From Pseudoalteromonas sp. T1lg75 (lineage in GTDB: Bacteria > Pseudomonadota > Gammaproteobacteria > Enterobacterales > Alteromonadaceae), in the NCBI RefSeq assembly GCF_002964705.1, contig NZ_PQCD01000049.1:1-64000 (forward strand): a stretch of DNA of 64,000 nt. Direction: 5' to 3'. Of this stretch, positions 17,870-28,099 are shown in pieces. The position numbers were made by a program, and so were the translations under genes. How positions within the stretch are numbered: the stretch's first letter is position 1; every line of letters starts with the position of its first letter. Below the pieces are notes generated by a model that was not told the origin of the DNA, ran no database searches, and saw only the letters and a list, made by a program, of their open reading frames with translations.

Positions 17870-19102
17870 TTATTTCTTTTTCGCTTTAGCCTTGGCTTTT
17901 TTGCGTTTGGCTTTCATTTTTTCCGGATCTTTTTTCTTCTTCGGCGGCAGCTTGGCTTCTTTGTGCTGTGGCTCCAGGCCTTTTATCTTACGACGTTTTA
18001 ATACCTGATCCGTGTAGCGCTCAATTTTACCCACCATGGACACTTCATGGGCCTCAACCAGGGAAATGGCGGTGCCTTTTTTGCCCGCGCGGGCGGTACG
18101 ACCAATACGGTGAACGTACACGTCTGCACTGCGCGGCATATCGAAGTTAAAGACATGGCTGATATCGTTGACGTCGATGCCACGAGCCGCCACATCGGTG
18201 GCAATTAAGATCTTGGTACGGCCGCTGTGGAAGCTGGCCATGGCCGCCATGCGCTTATCCTGAGGCATTTCACCGCGCAACCAGGTGGTCTTGATATCAT
18301 GGGTGTACAACTCGCCAACCAACTTCTCTAAACGCTCACGGGTTTTTACAAAGACAATGGCTTTTTCAACATTCTCTTGCTGCAGCAAGTTTACCAATAA
18401 CTTGAGTTTATGATCGTAATCATCGGCCAGGTGCACCCATTGCAAAATCTTGCCGCGCTCAGAACGTGAAGGCGAAGCCTCCAGTTGCGCCGGATCATTC
18501 AGGATGCGCTCGGAGAACTTGGCGACGCTGTCGCCCTCGAGAGTGGCAGAGAAGAGCATACATTGACGACGGTTTTTCGCTTCTTCACAAATGCGCAGCA
18601 TTTCCTTGCGAAAACCCATGTCCAGCATGCGGTCCGCTTCGTCCAAAATCAGCAGCTCTACGTCTTCGGCGTGGAAGTTTTCCGTGTCCAGGTATTCCAT
18701 CAGACGTCCTGGGGTGGCGATCAGGATATCGTTATTTTTTTCAAAAATTTCTTTATGCGTACCGTAGTTGATACCGCCGGTCACCACACCGATTTTTAAA
18801 TGGGTGTGCTCTGCCAGTTTTTCACATTGCTCATGTACCTGGTAGGCCAGCTCGCGGGTCGGGGTCATGATCAACACTCGAGCAAACCCCGGGTTACGAC
18901 GCGGATGGTCCAACAGGTATTGAATGGCGGGGATCAAAAACGCCGCGGTTTTGCCGGTGCCGGTCGGGGCGCTGGCAAGGACATCACGGCCTTCCAGCGC
19001 TTCTGGAATAGCCAGTTGCTGAATGCTGGTGGGCTTAGTAAAACCTAGGCTGTCAATGGCGTTGAGTAGCGCGGTATCAAGATCAAAATCGGCAAATTGC
19101 AT
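17870..19102 (-). CDS. srmB: ATP-dependent RNA helicase SrmB (DEAD-box)
   Basis: 410 residues from ATG 19102 (MQFADFDLDTALLNA), aligned with the E. coli start; upstream in-frame codons lie across the promoter. All DEAD-box motifs are present: Q motif (KPTSIQQLAIP), Walker A APTGTGKT, PTRELA, TPGR, DEAD, SAT, and the C-terminal RGIDV and HRIGRTARAG. The C-terminal ~45 residues are almost pure Lys/Arg/Ala and likely bind RNA. Acts in 50S ribosome assembly. Divergent from trmN as in E. coli. Confidence 0.93.
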   Translation of the reverse strand: MQFADFDLDTALLNAIDSLGFTKPTSIQQLAIPEALEGRDVLASAPTGTGKTAAFLIPAIQYLLDHPRRNPGFARVLIMTPTRELAYQVHEQCEKLAEHTHLKIGVVTGGINYGTHKEIFEKNNDILIATPGRLMEYLDTENFHAEDVELLILDEADRMLDMGFRKEMLRICEEAKNRRQCMLFSATLEGDSVAKFSERILNDPAQLEASPSRSERGKILQWVHLADDYDHKLKLLVNLLQQENVEKAIVFVKTRERLEKLVGELYTHDIKTTWLRGEMPQDKRMAAMASFHSGRTKILIATDVAARGIDVNDISHVFNFDMPRSADVYVHRIGRTARAGKKGTAISLVEAHEVSMVGKIERYTDQVLKRRKIKGLEPQHKEAKLPPKKKKDPEKMKAKRKKAKAKAKKK

Positions 19103-19133
19103 AAAGGAGTCAAAATGATGGACAATTAAGGCA

Positions 19134-19139
19134 ATTATA
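19134..19139 (-). promoter_or_regulatory. srmB -10 box
   Basis: TATAAT on the minus strand about 32 bp upstream of the srmB ATG, implying a short leader. It overlaps the bases just before the trmN start, so the two divergent genes share the region. Confidence 0.5.
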
Positions 19140-19140
19140 C

Positions 19141-19866
19141 GTGGCACATGCCCAAACACAAAGGTCTAAAGTGGCAGGTTTTCAGTTTAAACAGTTTTCT
19201 ATTGCGCAGTGCAGCACCGCCATGAAGGTCTCCACCGATGGCATTATGCTGGGAGCATGGGCCGATCTGGGCTCTGCGCAGCATATATTGGATGTGGGCA
19301 CGGGCACCGGATTGCTGGCGCTTATGTGTAAACAGCGCGCTCAAAACGCCCAGGTGCAGGGGCTGGAAATTGAACCTCAAGCCCATGCCCAGGCTCGGGC
19401 CAATATTGCCGCCAGCTCCTGGCCTGATATTGAAGTCACATTGACAGATGCGCAGCATTTTAACAGCGGGCGCAAGTTTGACCTGCTGATCAGCAATCCG
19501 CCCTATTTCGATAACGCCCTAAAGGCGCAGGACGATAAGCGTAATCTGGCGCGTCACACCGATAGCCTGCCGTTTTCGGCACTGATCGACTTATGGCAAA
19601 GGGTAGGCCATGAACACACTGAATTGGCGGTGATCCTTCCTCGTGAGCAGGGGCAACACCTGGTGCAATTGGTTGATCTGGCTGGTGGACAGTTAAGGCG
19701 GCTATGTGAAGTAAAAAGCACCGAGCGTAAGGCGGTCAGTCGGTGGCTGATGCAATTTAGCTGGCAAGCAGGGGAGTGTGAAAGGCAGGAGTTGGTGATC
19801 CACGCGGGCGACGATTACAGTGAGGATTATCGTCGCCTGTGCCGTGAATTTTATTTACGCTTCTGA
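19141..19866 (+). CDS. trmN: tRNA1(Val) (adenine(37)-N6)-methyltransferase
   Basis: 241 residues (E. coli YfiC/TrmN6 has 245). Class I SAM methyltransferase fold with motif I DVGTGTGLLAL (residues ~51-61) and the amino-methyltransferase signature SNPPYFD (~118-124). Conserved entry segment GFQFKQFSIAQCSTAMKVSTDGIMLGAW. Start assigned to GTG at 19141; a second GTG at 19171 is possible. Methylates A37 of tRNA-Val. Divergent from srmB, a conserved pairing. Confidence 0.9.
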   Translation: MAHAQTQRSKVAGFQFKQFSIAQCSTAMKVSTDGIMLGAWADLGSAQHILDVGTGTGLLALMCKQRAQNAQVQGLEIEPQAHAQARANIAASSWPDIEVTLTDAQHFNSGRKFDLLISNPPYFDNALKAQDDKRNLARHTDSLPFSALIDLWQRVGHEHTELAVILPREQGQHLVQLVDLAGGQLRRLCEVKSTERKAVSRWLMQFSWQAGECERQELVIHAGDDYSEDYRRLCREFYLRF

Positions 19867-19887
19867 AGGTTACAAAGCTTAAGTAGC

Positions 19888-20406
19888 TTATAGCTCGGCG
19901 TATTCGGTCATGATCTGCTCCACCCAGGTGGCAATGCGATCATCGCTTTTTTCATACTGGCTGTCTTCATCAAGGGCCAGGCCTACGAAGTGTGAACCAT
20001 CTTCCGTCAGCGCTTTAGATGCCTCGAACTCATACTCATCGCTGTTAGGCCAGTAACCGATAAATTGCACCCCTTGCGGCGCGATTTCATCATGAAGCAT
20101 GCCAAGGGCATCTTGGAACCACTGGCCATAGCCTTGTTGGTCACCCATGCCGAACAGGGCAATGACCTTACCCGTCAGGTTGACGTCTTTAATGTCGTCC
20201 CAGTGCGACTCCCAGTCTTCTTGAATTTCACCGAAGTCCCAGGTGGAAATGCCAAACATGACAAAATCATAGTTTTCGGCCGTTTTCAGCGCTTCGTCTT
20301 TAATATTGAAGAGATCAACAACGTCGGCACCGATAATATCGCGGATTTTTTCTGCCGCTATTTCTGTGTAGCAGGTGGTCGAGCCGTAAAATAAACCAAT
20401 CTTCAT
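19888..20406 (-). CDS. fldB: Flavodoxin FldB-like
   Basis: 172 residues from ATG 20406 ([15 protein letters not shown]); the open frame extends upstream without an RBS. FMN phosphate-binding loop YGSTTCYTE (7-15), isoalloxazine loops around STWDFGE and [11 protein letters not shown] long-chain flavodoxin, a cytosolic low-potential electron carrier. Position directly divergent from xerD is the E. coli fldB location, so FldB is preferred over FldA. Confidence 0.88.
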   Translation of the reverse strand: MKIGLFYGSTTCYTEIAAEKIRDIIGADVVDLFNIKDEALKTAENYDFVMFGISTWDFGEIQEDWESHWDDIKDVNLTGKVIALFGMGDQQGYGQWFQDALGMLHDEIAPQGVQFIGYWPNSDEYEFEASKALTEDGSHFVGLALDEDSQYEKSDDRIATWVEQIMTEYAEL

Positions 20407-20497
20407 CGTTATCACATCGCTTGTCATTGATAGGGCGAAGTCTAACGTATCGTGCCCCGAGTATCTATCTGATATGATGCAATTAATATAAATCTGC

Positions 20498-21412
20498 ATG
20501 GCCATTGACGTGAGTAAGCAGCCGCCAAACCCGGATAACCTAGAGCATATTGAGCAATTTTTGGATGCCTTGTTTCTTGAAAGCGGGGCCAGCGACAATA
20601 CCTTGTCCGCCTATCGCACCGACTTGAAAAAGTTCAGTGACTTTATTGCCCCCCGGGCGCTGCTGGATGTGGATACGCAGGAGGTGGAGCAATACCTGGC
20701 CTATCGGGTTGACCTGGGGTTAAGTCCGCGCAGCACGGCGCGCAGTATCAGCGCCTTAAAACGTTTTTATCAGCATCAAATAACCGACAAGCGCCTAACA
20801 CGCTCGCCCTTGGAAACCATTAGTCGTCCCAAGGCCATGCAGGCTCTACCAAAAACCCTGAGTGAGGCGGATGTTGAGGCCCTGCTGGCGGCCCCCGATT
20901 GCGAGGATGCCATGGGGCTGCGCGACAGAGCCATGTTAGAACTGCTTTACGCCACCGGACTACGCGTCAGTGAACTTATCGGCCTGCGCCTGGAGCATGT
21001 CAATCAGAACCAGGCGGTGGTCTTTGTTAAGGGCAAGGGTGGTAAAGAGCGCTTGGTGCCCATGGGCGAAGAGGCCCTTGACTGGCTGGCGCGCTATATG
21101 AAATTTGCGCGCCCGGCATTGATAAAACACGCCACGGATTTTGTCTTTGTCTCCAAGCGCGGTATTGGTATGACAAGGCAAACCTTTTGGCATCGCATTA
21201 AACACTATGCTATGTTGGCGAACATTAAATCAGATCTGTCGCCGCATACCCTGCGTCATGCCTTTGCAACTCACTTGCTTAATCATGGTGCCGACCTGCG
21301 AGTAGTGCAGATGATGCTGGGTCACAGCGATTTGTCGACCACACAGATATATACGCATGTGGCCAACGAACGACTAAAATTAGTGCATCAAACTCATCAC
21401 CCCCGAGCTTAG
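20498..21412 (+). CDS. xerD: Site-specific tyrosine recombinase XerD
   Basis: 304 residues. SAM-like core-binding N domain ([21 protein letters not shown]), then the catalytic domain with Arg in GLRVSEL, Lys in [23 protein letters not shown] (His-x-x-Arg), [15 protein letters not shown] (His and the nucleophile Tyr). With XerC it resolves chromosome dimers at dif under FtsK control. Followed by dsbC, recJ, prfB and lysS in the ancestral order, so this is the housekeeping recombinase rather than an element integrase. Confidence 0.95.
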   Translation: MAIDVSKQPPNPDNLEHIEQFLDALFLESGASDNTLSAYRTDLKKFSDFIAPRALLDVDTQEVEQYLAYRVDLGLSPRSTARSISALKRFYQHQITDKRLTRSPLETISRPKAMQALPKTLSEADVEALLAAPDCEDAMGLRDRAMLELLYATGLRVSELIGLRLEHVNQNQAVVFVKGKGGKERLVPMGEEALDWLARYMKFARPALIKHATDFVFVSKRGIGMTRQTFWHRIKHYAMLANIKSDLSPHTLRHAFATHLLNHGADLRVVQMMLGHSDLSTTQIYTHVANERLKLVHQTHHPRA

Positions 21413-21523
21413 CCTCTAGCTTAACTAGCAGGCTTAGGTTGAGGGCATAAAGCGTAGGGCGTGAATTTTATCGCTGATTCACGGTCTAGGTAGTATGACT
21501 AGAAGTTTTTAGAGACATATATT

Positions 21524-22261
21524 ATGAAAAATTTATTTATCGCACTGGCCCTGGCCGGTGTTAGTGCGACAAGCAGCGTCAGTGTTGCGGCGGCGCAACC
21601 AGTGGCTGAAGGTAACAGCGCAGTAAAGGCTCAGTTTGCACAATTGGGTCTAAACGCCAAGAAAGTAAATACCACGCCTCTGGACGGTGTGGTTGAGGTG
21701 ATCACCAACCGCGGCGTATTTTATGCCAGTGACGACGGTCGTTACCTGTTGCAGGGCACCTTGATTGACATCAAAAATAAAGAAAACCTCACCGAGTCGG
21801 CACTAAGCAATGTGCGTCTTGAAGGGGTAGAGCAATACAAGGACTCGATGATCGTCTACAAGGCCGATGAAGAAAAAGGCAAGATCACCGTGTTTACCGA
21901 TATCACCTGTGGTTACTGTCGTAAACTGCATCGTGAGTTAGACGATTACCTCGACGCCGGCATTACCGTGCAATATTTGGCTTTCCCGCGCGGTGGCATG
22001 GGCTCTCAAGGCTATACGGATCTGATGAATGTATGGTGTGCCGAGAATCAACAAAAAGCTCTGACCGAGGCTAAAGCCGGTGCAAAACCGGAAGAAGTGG
22101 CGCAATGTAATGCCCCGGTGGCGGAGCATTACCAGCTAGGCCAAAGCTTTGGTATTAGCGGTACGCCGGCAATCATACTGTCTGACGGCAGTATGATCCC
22201 GGGTTATCAACCGGCTGCCGCCATCAGTGTTGCCATTGACCAGTTAAAATCTAAATCTTAA
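21524..22261 (+). CDS. dsbC: Thiol:disulfide interchange protein DsbC
   Basis: 245 residues with a Sec signal peptide cleaved near VAAAQ (about residue 24). N-terminal dimerisation domain (~25-85), then a thioredoxin domain with active site CGYC in FTDITCGYCRKLH and the cis-Pro loop GISGTPAI. Periplasmic disulfide isomerase, kept reduced by DsbD. RBS region AGAGACATATATT is weak. Confidence 0.94.
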   Translation: MKNLFIALALAGVSATSSVSVAAAQPVAEGNSAVKAQFAQLGLNAKKVNTTPLDGVVEVITNRGVFYASDDGRYLLQGTLIDIKNKENLTESALSNVRLEGVEQYKDSMIVYKADEEKGKITVFTDITCGYCRKLHRELDDYLDAGITVQYLAFPRGGMGSQGYTDLMNVWCAENQQKALTEAKAGAKPEEVAQCNAPVAEHYQLGQSFGISGTPAIILSDGSMIPGYQPAAAISVAIDQLKSKS

Positions 22262-22352
22262 CAAGGTCATTACTGGGTCTGCTTAGCTAGAGCGCTCTAG
22301 TTGCTTTAGCGGCAGGCCTGTTTTTTTGCTATTTAAAATATGGAGTCGAGCC

Positions 22353-24086
22353 TTGCAGGCGCAAACTACCATTACCGCCCGTCAGCGCGTGGATGATTCT
22401 CACCTTAGCGCTCAATTACACCCAGTTATTCGTCAACTCTATGCGGCCCGAGGGGTCAGCGATCCGGCACAGATAGATAACAGCGTCAGCACCTTGCATG
22501 ATTTTCGCTTGTTTCGCGATATCGACAAGGCCGCAGCCCTGTTGTTAGAGAGCCTAACTAAACAGGAAAAGGTACTCATTGTCGGTGATTTCGACGCCGA
22601 TGGTGCCACCAGTACCGCCACCCTGATGCAAGGGTTGCAGATGTTTGGTTTTGCCCGAGTTGATTACCTGGTGCCCGACCGCTTTAACTTTGGTTATGGG
22701 CTCAGTGTCGAGCTGGCCGAGCATATTATTGGCCTAGCACCGGATCTGGTGATCACAGTCGACAGCGGTATCTCCTGTATTAACGGCATTGCCCGAGTCA
22801 AAGAAGCGGGCATCAAGGTGTTGGTCACCGACCACCACCTCCAAGGTGAGCACCTGCCCAATGCCGACGCCATAGTGAACCCCAATCGCCACGATTGTCA
22901 GTTTCCATCCAAGTCCATTGCCGGCGTGGGCGTTGCCTTTTACCTCTTGATTGCTTTTCGCCATGCCCTGCGTGAGGCGAATTGGTTTGAACAGCAAGGA
23001 CAGGCCGAGCCTAATTTAGGCAACCTGTTGGACCTGGTGGCGCTGGGCACGGTCGCCGATGTGGTGGCTCTGGATGACAACAACCGCACCTTAGTTTATC
23101 AGGGGTTGGCGCGCATTCGCAGCGGTCGTACCCGCCCGGGTATCGACGCCTTGATTGAGGTGGCCAGACGTAACCGCGCTCGCCTTAGTGCCAGCGACTT
23201 TGGTTTTGCCTTGGCGCCGCGTCTTAATGCCGCCGGGCGTTTGGACGACATGAGTTTAGGCATCGCTTGTTTATTGGCGCCGGAGATCAATCAGGCCCGA
23301 CGGATTGCCGGTGAGCTCGATGCCCTCAACGCCGAGCGTAAGGAAATTGAGCAGGGCATGCAGCAAGAGGCGCAAGCGGCGCTGAGCAGGCTTTCTTTGG
23401 GCACTAACCAGGTTCCCGACGCCTTGTGTTTGTATCAGCAAGACTGGCACCAAGGAGTGATAGGGATTCTCGCCGGGCGCTTAAAAGAGCAGCACCACAG
23501 GCCCACCGCCATCTTTGCCGCCGGGGATAACGGCCAGCTGAAGGGCTCATGTCGCTCCATCGAGGGCGTGCATATGCGCGATGTGTTGGCGCATATGCAC
23601 GCCCAACATCCGGGGTTGATCGTCAAGTTTGGCGGTCATGCCATGGCCGCGGGGTTAAGCATAGAAGAAGCCCGTTTTAGCGAATTCCAGCAGGCCTTTG
23701 TTGCCGAGGTGGCCAAGGAGCTGACAGAAGAAGCCAAAGAATGCGTCTTGCTCACCGATGGTGAGCTGCCGGCGGATTGCTTCTCACTCGATTTTGCCGA
23801 GCTGCTGCGTCAGGCCGGCCCTTTCGGTCAGCATTTTCCCGAGCCGGTGTTTGAGCACACCTTTGAGTTGTTGCAACAAAGGATAGTGGGTGAGAAGCAC
23901 CTGAAGCTGGTGCTGCGCCATCAAAGCGGTCGGGTTGTCGATGCCATTGCCTTTAATATCGATGTGCGAGCCTGGCCCGATACCCAGGTGCGTTATGTGC
24001 ATCTGGCTTATCAGCTCGATATTAATGAGTTCCGTGGCCAGTTCTCGCTGCAACTAATCGTGCGAGAAATGCAAAAACGCAGCTAA
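22353..24086 (+). CDS. recJ: Single-stranded-DNA-specific exonuclease RecJ
   Basis: 577 residues (same as E. coli) from TTG 22353, chosen because TGGAG lies seven bases upstream; another TTG at 22326 has no RBS. DHH-family motifs: VGDFDADGATST, VTVDSG, VTDHH, and the DHHA1-type GGHAMAAGLS. A 5'-3' ssDNA exonuclease in mismatch repair, RecF-pathway recombination and base excision repair. Lies between dsbC and prfB. Confidence 0.94.
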   Translation: MQAQTTITARQRVDDSHLSAQLHPVIRQLYAARGVSDPAQIDNSVSTLHDFRLFRDIDKAAALLLESLTKQEKVLIVGDFDADGATSTATLMQGLQMFGFARVDYLVPDRFNFGYGLSVELAEHIIGLAPDLVITVDSGISCINGIARVKEAGIKVLVTDHHLQGEHLPNADAIVNPNRHDCQFPSKSIAGVGVAFYLLIAFRHALREANWFEQQGQAEPNLGNLLDLVALGTVADVVALDDNNRTLVYQGLARIRSGRTRPGIDALIEVARRNRARLSASDFGFALAPRLNAAGRLDDMSLGIACLLAPEINQARRIAGELDALNAERKEIEQGMQQEAQAALSRLSLGTNQVPDALCLYQQDWHQGVIGILAGRLKEQHHRPTAIFAAGDNGQLKGSCRSIEGVHMRDVLAHMHAQHPGLIVKFGGHAMAAGLSIEEARFSEFQQAFVAEVAKELTEEAKECVLLTDGELPADCFSLDFAELLRQAGPFGQHFPEPVFEHTFELLQQRIVGEKHLKLVLRHQSGRVVDAIAFNIDVRAWPDTQVRYVHLAYQLDINEFRGQFSLQLIVREMQKRS

Positions 24087-24233
24087 CCAAGCGTCCGTCG
24101 CCCGGGCCAATAAAATTGTACTAATTCGTATAAAAGCGCTAATAAATTCGACAATTATTTGTTAAAATCGAGCGCTTTTATTGACGCGCCAATTTTATGC
24201 GGGCGTGAGTCTATTTTTTGCGGAGTAACATGC

Positions 24234-25332
24234 ATGTTTGAAGTGAATCCTGTGATTAACCAAATCAAGGAAATTCGCGAACGTACTGAGCTTCTTCGGG
24301 GGTATCTTTGACTACGCTCTGAAGAAGGAGCGTTTAGAAGAGGTCAATGCCGAACTTGAAGATCCAGCCGTGTGGAATGAGCCAGAGCGCGCTCAGGCCC
24401 TGGGTAAAGAAAAGTCTAGCCTGGAAGCCATCGTTGAGACCATAGAGAAACTTGAAGGCGGTACCGACGATGTGGAAGGCCTTGTTGAGCTGGCGGTTGA
24501 AGCCGAAGACGAGGAAACCTTTGCCGAGGCGCAAACCGAGCTTGAAGATCTCAATGCCCACCTGGAGCAATTAGAGTTCCGCCGCATGTTTAGCGGTGCT
24601 CAGGATAGCAATGATGCTTACCTGGATCTGCAGGCTGGCTCTGGCGGCACCGAGGCGCAAGACTGGTGTAACATGTTGCTGCGTATGTACTTACGCTGGG
24701 CCGAAGCGAAAGGCTTTAAGGCCGAGATAGTCGAAGCGACCGATGGTGATGTTGCCGGTATCAAGGGTGCCACGGTGAAGATCAGTGGTGAATATGCCTA
24801 TGGCTGGCTGCGCACCGAAACCGGCGTGCACCGTTTGGTGCGTAAGAGTCCATTCGATTCGGGTGGTCGTCGTCATACCTCGTTTGCCTCGGCATTCGTT
24901 TACCCAGAGATCGATGACAACATTGAAATCGATATTAATCCGGCCGATTTGCGTATCGATGTATACCGTGCATCGGGGGCCGGTGGTCAGCACGTTAACC
25001 GTACCGAATCTGCGGTACGTATCACCCACTTGCCGACCAATACCGTGGTGCAGTGTCAGAATGACCGCTCGCAGCACAAAAACAAAGACCAGGCGATGAA
25101 ACAGCTTAAAGCCAAGTTGTTTGAGCTTGAGTTGCAAAAGCAAAATGCCGAGAAGCAAGCGCAGGAAGATGCCAAATCAGACATTGGCTGGGGCTCACAG
25201 ATTCGCTCCTATGTCCTAGATGATTCGCGTATCAAAGACCTGCGCACCGGAGTTGAGAACCGTAATACCCAAGCCGTATTAGACGGTGATCTCGACAAGT
25301 TTATTGAAGCAAGCCTGAAATCAGGGCTGTAA
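24234..25332 (+). CDS. prfB: Peptide chain release factor 2 (programmed +1 frameshift)
   Basis: ATG 24234 opens frame 1; codon 26 is an in-frame TGA (24309-24311) inside GGGGGTATCTTTGAC, the classic RF2 autoregulatory slippery site (CTT TGA C with an upstream SD-like CGGGGG). After +1 shifting, translation continues at GAC (24310) to 25332, giving 365 residues as in E. coli. Stop-codon recognition motif and the catalytic GGQ ([11 protein letters not shown]) are present. RF2 releases at UGA and UAA. Low RF2 allows the shift, so the gene controls itself. Followed by lysS after 28 bp. Confidence 0.96.
24297..24312 (+). promoter_or_regulatory. RF2 recoding site
   Basis: CGGGGGTATCTTTGAC: SD-like stimulator, CTT slippage codon and UGA stop with the unfavourable 3' C. 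This is functional recoding, not a sequencing error. Confidence 0.95.
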
Positions 25333-25360
25333 TTTAACGCCAAATTAATAGAGCTAGAAA

Positions 25361-26896
25361 ATGACAGATCAAAACCAAGACGAAAACAAATTAATTGCAG
25401 AGCGTCGCGCCAAGCTCGACGCTATTCGCGAGAATTGTAGTGCAAACGGCCACCCGAATACTTTCCGCCGAAAACACTACACAGCTGATCTTCAAGCAGA
25501 ATTTGGTGATAAATCGAAAGAAGAACTGGTAGAGCTAGACCATCAGGTTGCCGTTGCCGGTCGTCTTCTTGCCAAGCGTGGTCCTTTCCTGGTGCTTCAG
25601 GATATGAAAGGCCGTATTCAGGCATATGCTTCAAAAGACGTACAAAAAGACTTGAAAGAAAAGTACGGTCAGCTTGATATCGGCGACATTATTGGTGTTT
25701 CTGGTCCATTGCATAAATCGGGTAAGGGCGACCTTTACGTCGATATGCAGGAGTATGAGCTACTGACCAAGTCACTGCGTCCGTTGCCAGAGAAGTTCCA
25801 CGGTCTGTCGGATCAGGAAACCAAATACCGTCAGCGTTATGTGGATCTGATCACCAACATGGATACTCGTGAGACCTTCCGTATTCGTTCTAAGGTAATT
25901 GAAGGCATTCGTCGTTTCCTTGCCGATCGTGATTTTATGGAAGTGGAAACGCCTATGCTTCAGGTTATCCCTGGCGGTGCATCGGCACGTCCATTCGTAA
26001 CGCACCATAATGCCCTGGATATCGATATGTACCTGCGTATCGCCCCTGAGCTTTACTTGAAGCGTCTAGTGGTAGGTGGTTTTGACCGTGTATTTGAGAT
26101 CAACCGTAACTTCCGTAACGAAGGTCTGTCAACGCGTCACAACCCAGAATTCACCATGATCGAATTCTACCAAGCTTACGCGGATTACAATGACCTGATG
26201 AACATCACAGAAGACATGCTACGTACAGTGGCACAAGATGTGTTGGGCACAACAAAGATTGTAAACACCACGAAGAATGCCGATGGTGAAGTGGTTGATA
26301 GCGTAGAATACGATTTCGGTCAGCCGTTCACCCGCTTGAGCATGGCCGATGCCATCATGAAGTACAACCCAGAGTTCGATGCGGCGGTATTTGCCGACCC
26401 TGAGAACCACATGGAACAGCTGATTGCGTACGCTAAGCAAGTACACGTGAAGATCCCTGAAAACTGCGTATGGGGTGCGGGCAAGTACATGTGTGAAATC
26501 TTCGAAGAGACGGCAGAACACAAACTGATTCAACCGACCTTTATCACCGAGTACCCGTGGGAAGTATCACCACTTGCACGTCGTAACGACGACAACCCAT
26601 TCGTAACCGATCGTTTCGAGTTCTTCGTCGGCGGTCGTGAGCTGGCAAACGGTTTCTCGGAGTTGAACGACGCAGAAGACCAGGCGGCGCGTTTTGCCCG
26701 TCAGGTAGAAGAAAAAGATGCCGGTGACGACGAAGCCATGCACTTCGATGACGATTATATCCGTGCCTTGGAATTCGGTTTACCACCGACGGCGGGTGAG
26801 GGTATTGGTATCGACCGTCTGGTGATGTTGTTTACCGACTCACCGACAATCAAAGACGTGATCTTGTTCCCGCATATGCGTCCAGAGCAAGACTAA
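25361..26896 (+). CDS. lysS: Lysyl-tRNA synthetase (class II)
   Basis: 511 residues. OB-fold anticodon-binding domain (~60-150, [19 protein letters not shown]), then class II motif 1 ([16 protein letters not shown]), motif 2 ([11 protein letters not shown]) and motif 3 ([14 protein letters not shown]). Charges tRNA-Lys. Downstream of prfB as in E. coli, with its own terminator; highly biased codons. Confidence 0.96.
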   Translation: MTDQNQDENKLIAERRAKLDAIRENCSANGHPNTFRRKHYTADLQAEFGDKSKEELVELDHQVAVAGRLLAKRGPFLVLQDMKGRIQAYASKDVQKDLKEKYGQLDIGDIIGVSGPLHKSGKGDLYVDMQEYELLTKSLRPLPEKFHGLSDQETKYRQRYVDLITNMDTRETFRIRSKVIEGIRRFLADRDFMEVETPMLQVIPGGASARPFVTHHNALDIDMYLRIAPELYLKRLVVGGFDRVFEINRNFRNEGLSTRHNPEFTMIEFYQAYADYNDLMNITEDMLRTVAQDVLGTTKIVNTTKNADGEVVDSVEYDFGQPFTRLSMADAIMKYNPEFDAAVFADPENHMEQLIAYAKQVHVKIPENCVWGAGKYMCEIFEETAEHKLIQPTFITEYPWEVSPLARRNDDNPFVTDRFEFFVGGRELANGFSELNDAEDQAARFARQVEEKDAGDDEAMHFDDDYIRALEFGLPPTAGEGIGIDRLVMLFTDSPTIKDVILFPHMRPEQD

Positions 26897-26915
26897 GTAA
26901 GAACGTCTAACCCTT

Positions 26916-26943
26916 AAAAACGCGGCCTTGGCCGCGTTTTTTG
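26916..26943 (+). terminator. lysS terminator
   Basis: AAAAACGCGGCCTTGGCCGC followed by GTTTTTTG, 20 bp after the stop. Confidence 0.9.
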
Positions 26944-27194
26944 TATCTAGCTTGTGCGATATATCGCAAAAAGCACCTCGCTAAGGCCTAAAAGACGAAT
27001 ATAAAACACATGGTAAAAATGTTATCTCTATGATTTTTATGAATATTTAATTCGTTTCATAAAAATTAGTGCTTTTATCCTAGCTGCGTATCTAGGTTTA
27101 ATGCACTACAATTTTCAGCCATTACCACAGCGCTTAGGATTTGCCTGGGGTATGAGCAAGAAAGTGCTGAAAAACAATAATGGGGACGAATGTA

Positions 27195-27383
27195 ATGGAT
27201 TACGAAGAGTTTTTGCCGGAAATACCCAAGGATGACAAGCGCGCCGCCTACTATCGCGCCTGCATTATCGAATTTGAGCGTCACGGTTACCGTGATCAGA
27301 TTTTACGCGAGCTCGATAGCGCCTTGGATGGTAAGGCGAAAATACAGGCGATCCCCTTATTAGCCATTGGCAGCGGTGCCTAA
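27195..27383 (+). CDS. Small conserved-looking hypothetical protein
   Basis: 62 residues from ATG 27195, behind GGGGACGAATGTA. Acidic N-terminus (MDYEEFLPEIPKDD), then an amphipathic helix-rich middle (YYRACIIEFERHGYRDQILREL) and a short hydrophobic end. No signal peptide and no recognised domain. It stands alone between lysS and the tRNA cluster. The good RBS and GC-rich codon use like the host favour a real gene. The 250 bp before it (26944-27194) are AT-rich and hold no other feature I can name. Confidence 0.5.
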   Translation: MDYEEFLPEIPKDDKRAAYYRACIIEFERHGYRDQILRELDSALDGKAKIQAIPLLAIGSGA

Positions 27384-27570
27384 TTACCTAGACGGCTGGG
27401 GCAGCCTGGGTAATTAACTAGGTGAATCAAAGTCGCGATAATTTGGTCCATGGCGGCCATTTTTTATGCCATAAATTACCAGCTGCGCAATCTCTGAGCA
27501 GATAGGCTGATTTTCATAGAAAAGTGTTTGACATATTTGCTCAAGCCTTTATTATACGCCCCACAAAGAC

Positions 27571-27663
27571 GGAGAGGTGGCCGAGTGGCTGAAGGCGCGC
27601 CCCTGCTAAGGGTGTATAGGGTTTGTAGCCCTATCGAGGGTTCGAATCCCTCCTTCTCCGCCA
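27571..27663 (+). tRNA. serV: tRNA-Ser (GCU)
   Basis: 93 nt including encoded CCA. Acceptor GGAGAGG/CTTCTCC, anticodon GCT in CCCTGCTAAGGG, a long variable arm (GGGTTTGTAGCCC), T-arm GAGGGTTCGAATCCCTC. First of a four-tRNA cluster in the order known from E. coli serV-argVYZQ. Confidence 0.95.
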
Positions 27664-27696
27664 TTTATTTTTAAATGGTTTCTTTGTAATAGATAT

Positions 27697-27773
27697 GGAC
27701 GCATAGCTCAGCTGGATAGAGTACCTGGCTACGAACCAGGCGGTCGGAGGTTCGAATCCTCCTGCGTCCGCCA
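27697..27773 (+). tRNA. tRNA-Arg (ACG), copy 1
   Basis: 77 nt with encoded CCA; acceptor GGACGCA/TGCGTCC; anticodon loop CTACGAA, anticodon ACG, whose A34 is the TadA substrate. Identical in sequence to copies 2 and 3. Confidence 0.96.
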
Positions 27774-27818
27774 TCTTTCTTCAAGATGGTGTATATCTAT
27801 AATCACTTTTTATGTAAC

Positions 27819-27895
27819 GGACGCATAGCTCAGCTGGATAGAGTACCTGGCTACGAACCAGGCGGTCGGAGGTTCGAATCCTCCTGCGTCCGCCA
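27819..27895 (+). tRNA. tRNA-Arg (ACG), copy 2
   Basis: Identical to copy 1; the 45-nt spacer between copies 1 and 2 carries a short inverted repeat (ATCTTTCTTCAAGAT). Confidence 0.96.
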
Positions 27896-27966
27896 CTTCT
27901 CTTTTAAGGGCAGTGGTGAAGCATAATCTAAGTGAAAAATTAGAACCTCAGGTTCAAGAACATAAC

Positions 27967-28043
27967 GGACGCATAGCTCAGCTGGATAGAGTACCTGGCT
28001 ACGAACCAGGCGGTCGGAGGTTCGAATCCTCCTGCGTCCGCCA
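27967..28043 (+). tRNA. tRNA-Arg (ACG), copy 3
   Basis: Identical to copies 1 and 2. The last gene of the cluster: its 3' end borders the accessory stretch at 28100-30430, as expected if the tRNA had served as an integration site. No att duplication of its 3' end was found, only CGAACCTCCGA at 28132, the complement of part of the T-arm. Confidence 0.96.
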
Positions 28044-28075
28044 CTTCTTTCTCTTCATTAGAGGGAAGTGAGAAG

Positions 28076-28099
28076 AAACCAACGAAAGTTGGTTTTTTT
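28076..28099 (+). terminator. tRNA cluster terminator
   Basis: AAACCAACGAAAGTTGG followed by TTTTTTT, about 30 bp after the last tRNA. Confidence 0.85.

Noticed and set aside
20498-21412. Tyrosine recombinase as mobile-element integrase
   Set aside because: Context fldB-xerD-dsbC-recJ and full XerD motifs show the housekeeping recombinase.
24234-24312. prfB appears to be broken by an early in-frame TGA
   Set aside because: It is the known RF2 programmed +1 frameshift (CTT TGA C with SD-like GGGGG), so the gene is intact.
24691-25158. 155-codon open frame antisense to prfB
   Set aside because: Overlaps the conserved GGQ region of RF2 on the plus strand; shadow frame.
27697-28043. Three identical 77-bp repeats with spacers of 45 and 71 bp look CRISPR-like
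   Set aside because: Each repeat folds as a complete tRNA-Arg with CCA; no cas genes.
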